Shown: piece after piece, positions 17,482-25,903 of the stretch
Layout of the letters: each line of letters begins with the position of its first letter
Position numbering within the stretch: position 1 is the stretch's first letter
Assembly (NCBI RefSeq): GCF_050587525.1
Contig: NZ_JBOBFT010000019.1
Coordinates: 14,855-78,854, forward strand
Reading direction: 5' to 3'
DNA from: Plantibacter sp050587525
GTDB taxonomy: Bacteria; Actinomycetota; Actinomycetes; Actinomycetales; Microbacteriaceae
Length of the DNA stretch: 64,000 nucleotides
Program-made: the position numbers and the translations under genes
The notes under the pieces: model-generated
The model's database searches: none
Seen by the model: the letters and a program-made list of their open reading frames with translations, nothing else
Told to the model about the DNA's origin: nothing

Positions 17482-18111
17482 TTAGAAGCCCTGCGTCTGC
17501 ACGGAACCGATGCTCATCCACAGGTCGTCACTCGTGCAGGCCGGAACGCCGGGCGACGCGACGAACACGGCAGTGAAGGAGTGCGGCGGGTAGATGCGGT
17601 AGCCATCGCCCGCGACAGGAGCGCAATCGCTCAACGGACCGCCGTCGGTGCCGATGTTGACCGCCCGCAGGACCGCGTGCGCCGCCGCACCCGGTGCGAT
17701 GTTCACGTCCTCGGGCTCCGCCGCCGAGTCCTGTCGTGCAGGCTTCCCGAGCTCCGTCCCGTTGCCGTCGCCGACGACCGAGACGCCGGGCGTCCCGCGC
17801 AGCACGCACGCGCTGGTCCCCGTGTTCGTGAACGCGACGTCGTACGAGATGTTGCCGGCACCGGCGTCGAACTCCGTCACCGTCACGGCGAGCGCACTGT
17901 CCGCGCACTGACCGGCCGGCGCATTCGGATCGGCCCCGCCGCCGGCCGAACCCGTGGGCGTCGCCGTCGGAGTCGGGGTCGTCGATACCGATGTGCTCGC
18001 GGAGGGCGTCACCGACCCGGCGCCCGTACCGGATCCGCTCGCGCATCCGGCGAGCAGGAGGGCACCGACGATCATCGGCAGGATCAGGGCTGACACTCGG
18101 CGTCGTCGCAT
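17482..18111 (-). CDS. DUF4232 lipoprotein
   Basis: A lipoprotein of 209 residues. Signal peptide MRRRRVSALILPMIVGALLL ends in the lipobox AGC (Cys at about residue 23), followed by a Ser/Thr-rich linker of ~35 residues. The DUF4232 beta-domain (residues ~65-209) has DSALAVTVTEFDAGAGNISY, FTNTGTSACVLRGTPGVSVV and PHSFTAVFVASPG. The domain is extracellular and its function is unknown. The start is supported by TAGCGT 6 nt upstream. Confidence 0.88.
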   Translation of the reverse strand: MRRRRVSALILPMIVGALLLAGCASGSGTGAGSVTPSASTSVSTTPTPTATPTGSAGGGADPNAPAGQCADSALAVTVTEFDAGAGNISYDVAFTNTGTSACVLRGTPGVSVVGDGNGTELGKPARQDSAAEPEDVNIAPGAAAHAVLRAVNIGTDGGPLSDCAPVAGDGYRIYPPHSFTAVFVASPGVPACTSDDLWMSIGSVQTQGF

Positions 18112-18117
18112 CGCCCC

Positions 18118-18123
18118 ACGCTA
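18118..18123 (-). promoter_or_regulatory. -10 box (leaderless) for the DUF4232 gene
   Basis: TAGCGT on the minus strand, 6 nt before ATG 18111. Confidence 0.45.
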
Positions 18124-18187
18124 GCGGACGACACCTGTCGCGGAACAGACCGCACCACACAGACCCCGCGGAGCAGAAGCACTCGGG

Positions 18188-19768
18188 TCAGTGCGTGTCC
18201 TGCGCCTCGACCACGGGGCCGCCGCGCTTCGCCTCGGCGTCGTCGACCGCGGCGTGCTCCTCCGCGGACACCGTCTCCATCGCCTTCGACGGCTTCGGGC
18301 TCTCCCCGAGCGCGACGGCGGCAGCGGTGATCCGGTTCGCCATCCCGTTGAAGATGATTCCGTGGAAGGGCAGGATCGCCCACCAGTACAGCCGTCCGCC
18401 GAGGCCCTTGGGGAAGTAGATCGCTCGCTGGCGGTAGACGGAGCCTCCGTCGACCGGGGTCGCACTCATCTCGAGCCAGGCGAGCCCGGGCAGGCGCATC
18501 TCGGCCCGCAGCCTGAGGAGTCGGCCGCGTTCGAGGTGCTCGACCCGCCAGAAGTCGAGTGCATCGCCCGTGCTCAACGTGTGCGGATCGGTTCGACCGC
18601 GAGAGAGCCCGACCCCGCCCACGAGCTTGTCCGCCCAGCCGCGCAACGCCCAGGCGAGCGGGAACGAGTACCAGCCGTTGACCCCGCCGATGCTCTCGAT
18701 GACCGAGAACAGGCTGTCCGCGCTCGACGTCGTCTTGCGTTCGCGCAGGTCCGTGTAGACGGTGTGGCCCGCCCAGTCCGGGTCGCTCGGGAGAGGATCG
18801 CTCGGAGCGCCCTCGACGGTCGCGTTCCGCCAACTCGTCTCCACCTCCCCGTCGCGCATGCGCTGCAGCGCGAGTCGGACCGCACGACGATACCCGGTCA
18901 GCCCCTCGGTAGGAGGCGGGATGACGGCGTCGATGTCGTGCTCCCGCACGACGCAGTCGACCTGCAGCGATTCGATGATCGGCACCGCCAGCCGACGCGG
19001 GATCGGCGTGACGAGGTTCACCCACTGCGAAGCGAGCCACGGCGTGAAGACCGGCAGCGAGGCGATCGGTCGCTGCTTGAGACCGGCCTCGAGCGCGTAC
19101 CCGTTCATCATCTGTCCGTAGCGGAGCACATCGGGACCGCCGATGTCGAAGGAGCGGTTGACATCGTCCGGCACGTCCGCGCTCTCCACGAGGTAGTAGA
19201 GCACGTCCCGCACGGCGATCGGCTGGATGCGGTTCCGCACCCACTTCGGCGCCGGCATGTACGGGAGCACTTCGGTCAGGTGGCGGATCATCTCGAACGA
19301 GGTGGACCCGGAGCCGATCACGACCCCTGCCTGCAGGACGATCGTCGGTACGCCTGAGTCCATCAGGATCCGACCGACTTCGGTGCGGGATCGGAGGTGT
19401 TTGGAGAGTTTCACGCCGTCGGGGTGCAACCCGCTCAGGTACACGATGCGCTGCACACCCGCTGCTGCGGCACCTGCGGCGACGTGCTCGGCCGCTTCCC
19501 GCTCGATGGCTTCGAAGTCGCCCTTCCCGCCCATCGAGTGCACGAGGTAGTAGACGACGTCCATGTCCTCGCACGCCTTCGCGACCGCCTGAGCATCCGC
19601 GAGATCGCCCTCGACGACCTCGACGCGATCCCGCCAGGGCACGTCGGTGAGCTTCTGCGGGGAACGGACGAGCACACGGACATCGTGCCCCGCCTCCAGG
19701 AGACGGGGCACGAGACGGCCTCCGATGTAGCCGGTTGCTCCGGTGACGAGGACGCGACGAGGTGACAT
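18188..19768 (-). CDS. NAD(P)-binding SDR-type protein with DUF2867 domain
   Basis: A protein of 526 residues. The N-terminal half is an extended/atypical SDR with the nucleotide-binding motif VLVTGATGYIGGRL (residues 6-19), VYYLVHSMGG, and YLSGLHPDG. The C-terminal half (from about residue 330) matches the DUF2867 family, with SLFSVIESIGGVNGWYSFPL, ALDFWRVE and KGLGGRLYWWAILPFHGIIF. This domain pair is common in actinobacteria; the substrate is unknown. I prefer ATG 19768, with TAGCGT 7 nt upstream; a GTG at 19777 overlaps that box. Confidence 0.85.
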   Translation of the reverse strand: MSPRRVLVTGATGYIGGRLVPRLLEAGHDVRVLVRSPQKLTDVPWRDRVEVVEGDLADAQAVAKACEDMDVVYYLVHSMGGKGDFEAIEREAAEHVAAGAAAAGVQRIVYLSGLHPDGVKLSKHLRSRTEVGRILMDSGVPTIVLQAGVVIGSGSTSFEMIRHLTEVLPYMPAPKWVRNRIQPIAVRDVLYYLVESADVPDDVNRSFDIGGPDVLRYGQMMNGYALEAGLKQRPIASLPVFTPWLASQWVNLVTPIPRRLAVPIIESLQVDCVVREHDIDAVIPPPTEGLTGYRRAVRLALQRMRDGEVETSWRNATVEGAPSDPLPSDPDWAGHTVYTDLRERKTTSSADSLFSVIESIGGVNGWYSFPLAWALRGWADKLVGGVGLSRGRTDPHTLSTGDALDFWRVEHLERGRLLRLRAEMRLPGLAWLEMSATPVDGGSVYRQRAIYFPKGLGGRLYWWAILPFHGIIFNGMANRITAAAVALGESPKPSKAMETVSAEEHAAVDDAEAKRGGPVVEAQDTH

Positions 19769-19775
19769 GGGTGCC

Positions 19776-19781
19776 ACGCTA
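19776..19781 (-). promoter_or_regulatory. -10 box (leaderless) for the SDR gene
   Basis: TAGCGT on the minus strand, 7 nt before ATG 19768. Confidence 0.4.
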
Positions 19782-19810
19782 CGCCGGGTCGCCGCCTCCG
19801 GGCACCGCCT

Positions 19811-20671
19811 TTACAGCAGCGCTTTCGTGTGCCAGACGGTCTTGACCTCGGTGAACGCGGTGATGCGATCGAGGCTCGCGGGCACGGAGACCGCTCCGCC
19901 GTCCGGTCGCAGGACGCGCTTGAGCGTGTCCGCTGCGGCGATCTCGAGGTCGATCCAGTCGAGTGCACCTGCGCCGGCGAGGTCGATCGCGTTGACGTCG
20001 GCGTGCGAGGCGAGCCACGGCGCGATCTCGCCCGCGGACCCCGTGAGGATGTTGACGACGCCACCGGGGACGTCGCTCGTCGCGAGCACCTCGGCGAGGC
20101 TGATCGCGGACAGCGGCAGACTCTCCGATGCGACGACGACGACCGTGTTGCCGGCGACGAGCGCGGGGGCGACGACGCTCACGAGGCCGAGCAGGGACGA
20201 ACCCTGCGGAGCGACGATCGCGACGACGCCGGTCGGCTCGGGGACGGAGAGGTTGAAGTACGGTCCGGAGACGGGGTTCGCCCCGCCCACGACCTGGGTG
20301 TACTTGTCGGCCCAACCTGCGTACCAGACCCACAGGTCGATCGCCGCGTCCACCTGTTTCGCCGCTGCGGCAGTGGAGACGCCCTCGGCATCGACGATCT
20401 CGTCGACGAACTGCGCGCGGCGCCCTTCGAGGAGTTCGGCGATGCGATAGAGCACCTGACCGCGGTTGTAGGCGGTGGCGCCGGACCAGCCGGAGACGGC
20501 TGCGCGCGCTGCGACGACCGCGTCACGGGCATCCTTCCGCGAGGCCTGTGCGGCGTTCGCGAGGAACGCGCCCTTCGTGGAGGTCACCTCGTACGTCCTT
20601 CCGGATTCGCTGCGGGGGAACTTGCCTCCGATGTAGAGCTTGTACCTTTTCGGAATGGCGAGACGCGTCAT
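19811..20671 (-). CDS. Half-length aldehyde dehydrogenase paralogue
   Basis: A protein of 286 residues, little more than half of a normal aldehyde dehydrogenase (~480-510). It aligns with the N-terminal coenzyme-binding part: YKLYIGGKFPRSESGRTYEV, WSGATAYNRGQVLYRIAELL, GVVAIVAPQGSSLLGLVSVV and GGVVNILTG. It then jumps to an end segment KTVWHTKALL. The catalytic Cys domain is absent, and the E-LGGK region is replaced by IDLAGAGALDW. It is probably not an active dehydrogenase alone and may serve as a partner of the full-length enzyme encoded upstream. Similar short partners occur in other actinobacterial deoC operons (from memory). The ATG overlaps the stop of a 22-codon mini-ORF created by a local duplication. 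Confidence 0.8.
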   Translation of the reverse strand: MTRLAIPKRYKLYIGGKFPRSESGRTYEVTSTKGAFLANAAQASRKDARDAVVAARAAVSGWSGATAYNRGQVLYRIAELLEGRRAQFVDEIVDAEGVSTAAAAKQVDAAIDLWVWYAGWADKYTQVVGGANPVSGPYFNLSVPEPTGVVAIVAPQGSSLLGLVSVVAPALVAGNTVVVVASESLPLSAISLAEVLATSDVPGGVVNILTGSAGEIAPWLASHADVNAIDLAGAGALDWIDLEIAAADTLKRVLRPDGGAVSVPASLDRITAFTEVKTVWHTKALL

Positions 20672-20751
20672 GCGCGCGCTCCCTTCATATTCAAGGTCTT
20701 GTCCTTCACCGGAAACAGCATGGCGAGACGCGTCATGCGCGTGCTCCCTTC
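20655..20751. repeat. 32-bp direct repeat at the aldehyde dehydrogenase gene junction
   Basis: The segments 20655-20686 and 20720-20751 are identical except for one base (C/T). They are offset by 65 bp. Each contains the end of a GARA-stop reading frame and the beginning of an ATG-ACG-CGT start, so the stop/start junction between the two genes has been duplicated. Confidence 0.9.
20668..20736 (-). CDS. 22-codon mini-ORF linking the two aldehyde dehydrogenase genes
   Basis: It begins at an ATG overlapping the upstream dehydrogenase stop (ATGA) and ends in a TGA overlapping the ATG of the half-length gene (again ATGA). It starts MTRLAM, like the half-length protein, and ends KGARA, like the full-length protein. 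It therefore looks like a by-product of the 65-bp junction duplication that keeps ribosomes moving from one gene to the next. Whether the peptide is stable or used is unknown. Confidence 0.5.
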   Translation of the reverse strand: MTRLAMLFPVKDKTLNMKGARA

Positions 20752-22274
20752 TTGCTGGAGGAGCTGGAGGACTTGCCTGCCGGCTTCGAGTCAGCAGCTG
20801 CGACGGCCGCTGGAGCGCTGGTGATCGACGAGCTCGGGCCGGCCGGAGCGAGGTACGCGCCGAGGCCGTGACGACCGCCTTCGCGCCCGTAGCCGGACTC
20901 CTGGTAGCCGCCGAAGGGGCTCGCGGGGTCGAAGCGGTTGAACGTGTTCGCCCAGATGACACCGGCGCGGAGTTTGTCGGCGACGGCGAGGATGCGGCTG
21001 CCCTTGTCGCTCCAGATGCCCGCGGACAGGCCGTATGGCGTGTTGTTGGCTTTCGCGATGGCCTCAGCCGGGGTCCGGAAGGACAGGACGGAGAGGACGG
21101 GTCCGAAGATCTCGTCGCGGGCGATGCGGTGGCTCGTCGACACGTTCGTGAAGATCGTGGGCGGGAACCAGAAGCCGTTCTCCGGCAGATCGCACGAGGG
21201 GCTCCAACGCTCGGCGCCTTCGACTTCCCCGATGTCGCTGAGCTCGCGGATGCGTGCCAACTGTGCGGCCGAGTTGATGGCGCCGACGTCGGTGTTCTTG
21301 TCGAGCGGGTCACCGACGCGCAGGGTTTCGAGGCGGCGCTTCAGTCGGTCCACGACCTCGTCGTGGATGCTCTCCTGCACGAGGAGGCGGGATCCGGCGC
21401 AGCACACGTGGCCCTGGTTGAAGAAGATGCCGTTGACGATGCCCTCGATCGCCTGGTCGATGGGCGCGTCGTCGAAGACGATGTTCGCCGCCTTGCCGCC
21501 GAGTTCGAGCGTCGCACGCTTGTCGGTTCCGGCGATGGCCTTCGCGATCTCGCGACCGACGCCCGTCGAGCCCGTGAACGCGACCTTGTTGACATCGGGG
21601 TGACGGACGATCGAGGCGCCCGTCGCACCGGCACCGGTGAGGATGTTGACGACACCGGCGGGGAGCTCCGCCTGCTGGAGGATCTCGGCGAAGATGAGCG
21701 CCGTGAGCGGCGTCGTCTCAGCGGGCTTGATGACGACCGTGTTCCCTGCTGCGAGCGCGGGAGCGACCTTCCAGGCGAGCATGAGCAGTGGGAAGTTCCA
21801 CGGGATGACCTGCCCGGCCACACCGAGCGCCCGCGGGTTCGCGCCGAGGCCGGCGTAGTCGAGCTTGTCGGCCCACCCCGCGTAGTAGAAGAACCATGCG
21901 GCGACGAGCGGCACGTCGACGTCGCGGCTCTCCTTGATGGGCTTGCCGTTGTCGAGGCTCTCGGCCACGGCGAGCTCGCGAGCGCGTTCCTGGACGAGGC
22001 GCGCGATGCGGAAGAGGTACTTGCCGCGGTCGGCCCCGGACATCTTCGACCACACACGGTCGTAGGCGCGGCGGGCGGCGACCACGGCGCGATCGACATC
22101 GGCTTCGCTCGCGGCGGAGACGGTGGCGATGTGCTGCTCGGTCGAGGGGGAGATCGTGGCGAAGGTGCCGCCCGTGCCTTCGACGAACTCGCCGTCGATG
22201 AAGAGCCCGTACTCCTTGCGGAGGTTCAGGACGGCGGTGGACTCTGGTGCTGGTGCGTATTCGAGAAAGCTCAT
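20733..22274 (-). CDS. Aldehyde dehydrogenase
   Basis: A protein of 513 residues with all family motifs: VIPWNFPLLMLAWKVAPALA, FTGSTGVGREIAKAIAG for NAD binding, the general base Glu in TLELGGKAANIV (about residue 255), and the catalytic Cys in NQGHVCCAGSRLLVQ (about residue 289). The C-terminus has FDPASPFGGYQESGYGREGG, followed by a ~40-residue Ser/Lys/Ala-rich tail. It lies directly behind deoC, so it probably oxidises the acetaldehyde released from deoxyribose-5-phosphate. AGGA lies about 8 nt before the ATG, next to the deoC stop. Confidence 0.92.
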   Translation of the reverse strand: MSFLEYAPAPESTAVLNLRKEYGLFIDGEFVEGTGGTFATISPSTEQHIATVSAASEADVDRAVVAARRAYDRVWSKMSGADRGKYLFRIARLVQERARELAVAESLDNGKPIKESRDVDVPLVAAWFFYYAGWADKLDYAGLGANPRALGVAGQVIPWNFPLLMLAWKVAPALAAGNTVVIKPAETTPLTALIFAEILQQAELPAGVVNILTGAGATGASIVRHPDVNKVAFTGSTGVGREIAKAIAGTDKRATLELGGKAANIVFDDAPIDQAIEGIVNGIFFNQGHVCCAGSRLLVQESIHDEVVDRLKRRLETLRVGDPLDKNTDVGAINSAAQLARIRELSDIGEVEGAERWSPSCDLPENGFWFPPTIFTNVSTSHRIARDEIFGPVLSVLSFRTPAEAIAKANNTPYGLSAGIWSDKGSRILAVADKLRAGVIWANTFNRFDPASPFGGYQESGYGREGGRHGLGAYLAPAGPSSSITSAPAAVAAADSKPAGKSSSSSSKKGARA

Positions 22275-22283
22275 GGTGGGGTC

Positions 22284-23315
22284 CTAGTCGATGGTCACGT
22301 AGTCGGCGCCGGAGTAGTGCCCGGTGGAGAGTTTCTGCCGCTGGAGCAGGACGTCGTTGAGGAGGCTGGACGCCCCGAAGCGGAACAGGTGCGGCTGGAG
22401 CCACTCCTCCCCCACGGTCTCAGCGACGGTCACGAGGTATTTGATCGCATCCTTCGAGGAGCGGATGCCACCGGCCGGCTTCACGCCGATCTGCTCGCCC
22501 GTGAGGCGGTGCCAGTCCCGGACGACCTCGAGCATGAGCAGGGTGACGGGGAGCGTCGCGGCCGGGGCGACCTTGCCTGTCGACGTCTTGATGAAGTCGC
22601 CGCCCGCGAGGATCGCGAGCCAGGAGGCGCGCTTGACGTTGTCGTAGGTGTTCAGTTCACCGGTCTCGAGGATGACCTTGAGGTGGGCGGACGTGCCGTC
22701 GGGACGGCGGCAGGCGTCCTTCACGGCGACGATCTCGTCGAAGACCTGCCCGAAGCGACCGGAGAGGAACGCGCCTCGGTCGATCACCATGTCGATCTCA
22801 TCCGCGCCGGCCTGGACGGCATCGGTCGTGTCGGCGAGCTTCACGGCGAGTGATGCGCGGCCGGACGGGAACGCGGTGGCGACGGCGGCGACGTTGATCC
22901 CAGCCGCTTCACCGGCTGCAGCATGCGCGCCCGGCTGCGTGTGGGCGGCGCCGAGGGCGTCGATCGCCACGGGCACCATGTCGCCGTAGACGCAGACGGC
23001 GGCGACGCGGGGCGTACCTGCGTCGCCCGCATCGGGCGTGATCGCCTTCGCGACGAGTGAGCGCACCTTGCCCGGGGTGTCGGCGCCCTCGAGGGTCGTG
23101 AGGTCGATGAGCTTGATGATCGTGTCGAGGGCCCAGGCCTTCGACGTCGTCTTGATCGAGCGCGTCCCGAGGTCTGCGGCCCGCTGCTCCAGGCCGACGG
23201 CGTCGACGCCCGACAGGCCGTCGAGGTACCGGCGGAGGCTGGCGTCCGTGACGGGGCCGTCGAAGCGTTCGAGCGTCGTGTGCTTCGCCACGAGTGCTCC
23301 TGGTGGTGTCGTCAT
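22284..23315 (-). CDS. deoC: Deoxyribose-phosphate aldolase
   Basis: A protein of 343 residues, the longer DeoC type. The Schiff-base Lys is in GGDFIKTSTGKVAPAA (about residue 240). The second Lys is in GVKPAGGIRSSKDAIKYL (about residue 278), and EIDMVIDRGAFLSG is the typical active-site strand. It splits 2-deoxyribose-5-phosphate into glyceraldehyde-3-phosphate and acetaldehyde. AAGGA lies 8 nt before the ATG. It is the first structural gene of the operon, just downstream of a SorC-type regulator gene on the same strand. Confidence 0.95.
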   Translation of the reverse strand: MTTPPGALVAKHTTLERFDGPVTDASLRRYLDGLSGVDAVGLEQRAADLGTRSIKTTSKAWALDTIIKLIDLTTLEGADTPGKVRSLVAKAITPDAGDAGTPRVAAVCVYGDMVPVAIDALGAAHTQPGAHAAAGEAAGINVAAVATAFPSGRASLAVKLADTTDAVQAGADEIDMVIDRGAFLSGRFGQVFDEIVAVKDACRRPDGTSAHLKVILETGELNTYDNVKRASWLAILAGGDFIKTSTGKVAPAATLPVTLLMLEVVRDWHRLTGEQIGVKPAGGIRSSKDAIKYLVTVAETVGEEWLQPHLFRFGASSLLNDVLLQRQKLSTGHYSGADYVTID

Positions 23316-23400
23316 GCTGTGGTCCTTCCGAGCGCTGCGTGCTCCGGGTGGTGGGGTGTTCGAGTCTGGGGGAAGTCCGTGGGGTGAGGCCGTCGTGCCG

Positions 23401-24351
23401 TCACGATTCGGTTCCGTCCGCGAGAAGCGCTGTCGCAGTCCGCTCGTCGGTCACGAGGACCGTGCAGAGACCGCTGCCGACGACGGCCCGAGCGATCGCG
23501 TGCTTCTCGGCGCCGGCGATCACCGCGATGCTCGTCTCTGCGGCGCGCAGGGCTTCGAGGCCGAGTCCGACCGTGCGGTCGTCGAGCGACGGGTCCACGA
23601 TCATGCCCTCCGCGTCGATGTACCGGCCCACGACATCGCCCACCGCGCCACGCGCCACGAGGACCTCGACGTCCTTCGGGGTGAGGTAGCCGCTGTTGAC
23701 GAGCGCGGAGTCCGGGCCTGCGACCCCGGCGCCGTACAGGTAGGCGTTGGCGTTGGCGGCCGCGGAGAGGACTTCGGCGACCGTGCGGTCGGACTCGATG
23801 CTCAGCTTCGTTTCGAGGCGCTCGAGGATGGCGGGGCTCGGCAGGAGTCGGACCTCGCCCGATGCCTTGTCGGCGATCCGCGCGGCCGTTGCGGCAGCCG
23901 TCCCGAGTCGTTGGTTGAGGCTGACGCCGCCGTTGATCTGGACGACCGTGATGCCGGAGGCCCAACCGTCTGCGAGGTGGTCTGCGACGTCGCGGAGCGT
24001 GCGACCCCAGCTGACGCCGAGGGTCCGCGGAACAGGGCGGAGCGCGCTCAGATAGTCGGCGGCTGCGCGCGAGACGCGTTCGTTGAGCTCGGCCTGGGAG
24101 TTCGCAGCGGGGACGACGACGGCGTCCTTCAGTCCGAACCGCTCCCGCAGGGAGCGTTCGAGCGGGAGCCGACGTGCACGGGGATGGACGATCTCGATGC
24201 GGATGTACCCGAGTTCGCGGGCCTGGGCGAGGAGGCGTCCGACCTTCCATCGGGTGATGCCGAGGAGACCGCCGATCTCGTCCTGCGTCTTCGTCTCGTC
24301 GTAGTAGAGCTCCGCGGCGCGGACGGCGAGCAGTTCGTCGCTCTCGATCAC
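23401..24351 (-). CDS. SorC/DeoR-type sugar-binding transcriptional regulator
   Basis: A protein of 316 residues. The N-terminal helix-turn-helix reads AELYYDETKTQDEIGGLLGITRWKVGRLLAQARELGYI. The C-terminal sugar-binding domain has LGVSWGRTLRDVADHL, QINGGVSLNQRLG and GVAGPDSALVNSGYLTPKDV. This is the architecture of B. subtilis DeoR, which responds to deoxyribose phosphate, and the adjacent deoC supports that ligand here. The GTG start is preceded by GAGGGAGA. Candidate binding sites lie upstream at 24449-24481. Confidence 0.88.
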   Translation of the reverse strand: MIESDELLAVRAAELYYDETKTQDEIGGLLGITRWKVGRLLAQARELGYIRIEIVHPRARRLPLERSLRERFGLKDAVVVPAANSQAELNERVSRAAADYLSALRPVPRTLGVSWGRTLRDVADHLADGWASGITVVQINGGVSLNQRLGTAAATAARIADKASGEVRLLPSPAILERLETKLSIESDRTVAEVLSAAANANAYLYGAGVAGPDSALVNSGYLTPKDVEVLVARGAVGDVVGRYIDAEGMIVDPSLDDRTVGLGLEALRAAETSIAVIAGAEKHAIARAVVGSGLCTVLVTDERTATALLADGTES

Positions 24352-24448
24352 GTGCTGTCTCCCTCGTGCGCTGGTGGGTCGGTGCGGCTGCTTGGTGCTG
24401 CTGGCGCCGCCCGACGAGACCAGCCTAGGCCGGTCGATCGCCCATCAT

Positions 24449-24481
24449 CAACGTTCGTTGCCTCTACTGCTCATATGAGCA
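24449..24481. promoter_or_regulatory. Two inverted repeats, candidate operator of the SorC-type regulator
   Basis: CAACG-N2-CGTTG at 24449-24460 is followed at 24468-24481 by the perfect 14-bp palindrome TGCTCATATGAGCA. This is AT-rich against its surroundings and lies about 100-130 nt upstream of the regulator start. Confidence 0.5.
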
Positions 24482-24518
24482 TGGCCGTCCGAGAACACCG
24501 CGCATCTGCGCACCCGGC

Positions 24519-24601
24519 AGCGCGATGCGCTCGCGCGAGCGCGCCCCGACGCCGTGAGCGCGGGTCGGAACCACCCCGCGCTCACGCGAGCGCATCGCGC
24601 T
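24519..24601. terminator. Large nested hairpin downstream of the MFS gene
   Basis: Outer arms AGCGCGATGCGCTCGCG (24519-24535) and CGCGAGCGCATCGCGCT (24585-24601) pair perfectly over 17 bp. Inner arms GTGAGCGCGGG (24554-24564) and CCCGCGCTCAC (24575-24585) pair over 11 bp. The left outer arm also overlaps a 16-bp palindrome at 24527-24542. There is no T-run, so it may be a pause or processing element rather than a classical terminator. Confidence 0.5.
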
Positions 24602-24643
24602 CAGCCGCTCTCGGGGCGGGTGCAGTCGGGCTGCCCGACCTGG

Positions 24644-25891
24644 TCAGCGGTCGCGCGGATGACGGCGAGCGCGTGCCGCGAGATCGGCCTCGATCGTCGT
24701 CGGCTTGCCGACGAGCACACCCGCGAACGCGCACGCGACCCCCGTCACCGTGAGGAACAGCAGCGGGATCGTCCATCCGCCCGTGACCTCGTGGAGCAGG
24801 CTCACGAGGAGCGGACCCGCCGCACCGATCGTGTACCCGGCGCTCTGCACGAAGCCGCTGAGCGCGACTGCTCCGTCACGGGTCGCGGTGCGCAGATTGA
24901 TGAGGATGAGCGCGAGCGGGAAGAGCAGCGGTCCGAGCCCGATGAACGCGACCCACAGCCAGGTGAGGGTCGTCGGCCAGAGGATGAGGCCGCCGTAGCC
25001 GAGGAGGAAGCACACGCTCGCGATGTACACGAGCACGCCGACGTTCCGCATCTTCGAGACGAGGACGGGGATGAGGAGGCTCGCGGGCACGCCCATCGCA
25101 GCCATGAGCGAGAGCAGGATGCCGGCCTCGGACGCCGAAACGTGCGAGACGTCACGGAGGATCTGCGGCAACCAGGCGAACATCGCATACGCGTTGAGCG
25201 CGGAGGTCGCGAAGACGGCGGCGACCGCCCAGGCGATCGGCGAGTGGTGGACGAGCACGCGGTCCGCCGGGCTCGCCTCGTCGAGGTCGGGGTCGGCGAG
25301 GCGCTTCCGCTTGCGCTCCTGCAGGAGCAGCGTGAGCCACGGGAACACGGCGAGGACGCCGAGGACGCCCCACAGGCCGAGCGACAGGTGCCACGAAGTC
25401 GCGTCGGCGACAGGCACGGCGATGAGCGGCGGGATGAACGTGCTGAACGACATCACCGTCGCGTACAGCGAGGTCACGAGGCCGACTCGGTCGGGGAAGT
25501 ACTTCTTCACGAGCGGGGGCAGGACGACGTTGCCGATGCCGATGCCCGCGAAACAGGCGGCGCTGCCGAGCGCGAGGACCACGAAGTTCGGAGCGGCCGC
25601 GCGGATGAAGTGCCCGGCGACGAGCGTGAGCAGCGCGATGACGAGCACCGGTTCGAGGCTCAACCGCCGCACCATCCTGGGCGTGAACACACCGAACAGA
25701 GCGAAGCACAGGGGCGGCAGCATGCCGAGGAGACCGAGTCCGAGGGACCCCACGCCGATGTCGCCGTCGATCTCCGCGAAGATCGGCGAGAGGGCGGCGA
25801 CCGCCGTTCTCAGGTTGCCTGCGACGAGCAGGACGCCGAGGAGTGCGAGGGTCCGGCCCCGCCACAGGGACGGGACACCAGTACGCTTCAC
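24644..25891 (-). CDS. MFS transporter, CynX/NimT-like
   Basis: A protein of 415 residues with about twelve membrane helices. The first helix contains LLVAGNLRTAVAALSPIFAEI, a hallmark of the CynX/NimT (cyanate or nitroimidazole) subgroup. GIGNVVLPPLVKKYFPDRVGLVTSLYA is the motif-like loop after helix 4, and a charged loop (LQERKRKRLADPDLDEA) sits at the centre. Substrates in this subgroup vary, so none is assigned. The GTG start has TAGACT 6 nt upstream, and that box overlaps the -10 of the divergent gene. Confidence 0.85.
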   Translation of the reverse strand: MKRTGVPSLWRGRTLALLGVLLVAGNLRTAVAALSPIFAEIDGDIGVGSLGLGLLGMLPPLCFALFGVFTPRMVRRLSLEPVLVIALLTLVAGHFIRAAAPNFVVLALGSAACFAGIGIGNVVLPPLVKKYFPDRVGLVTSLYATVMSFSTFIPPLIAVPVADATSWHLSLGLWGVLGVLAVFPWLTLLLQERKRKRLADPDLDEASPADRVLVHHSPIAWAVAAVFATSALNAYAMFAWLPQILRDVSHVSASEAGILLSLMAAMGVPASLLIPVLVSKMRNVGVLVYIASVCFLLGYGGLILWPTTLTWLWVAFIGLGPLLFPLALILINLRTATRDGAVALSGFVQSAGYTIGAAGPLLVSLLHEVTGGWTIPLLFLTVTGVACAFAGVLVGKPTTIEADLAARARRHPRDR

Positions 25892-25897
25892 CGATCC

Positions 25898-25903
25898 AGT
25901 CTA
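25898..25903 (-). promoter_or_regulatory. -10 box (leaderless) for the MFS gene
   Basis: TAGACT on the minus strand, 6 nt before GTG 25891. It shares two bases with the opposite-facing -10 box at 25902-25907, so the two promoters should exclude each other. Confidence 0.5.

Noticed and set aside
20640..22853. A 737-codon open frame antisense to the aldehyde dehydrogenase and deoC genes
   Set aside because: Shadow of well-identified genes; composition is rich in Arg, Asp and Val with no motifs.
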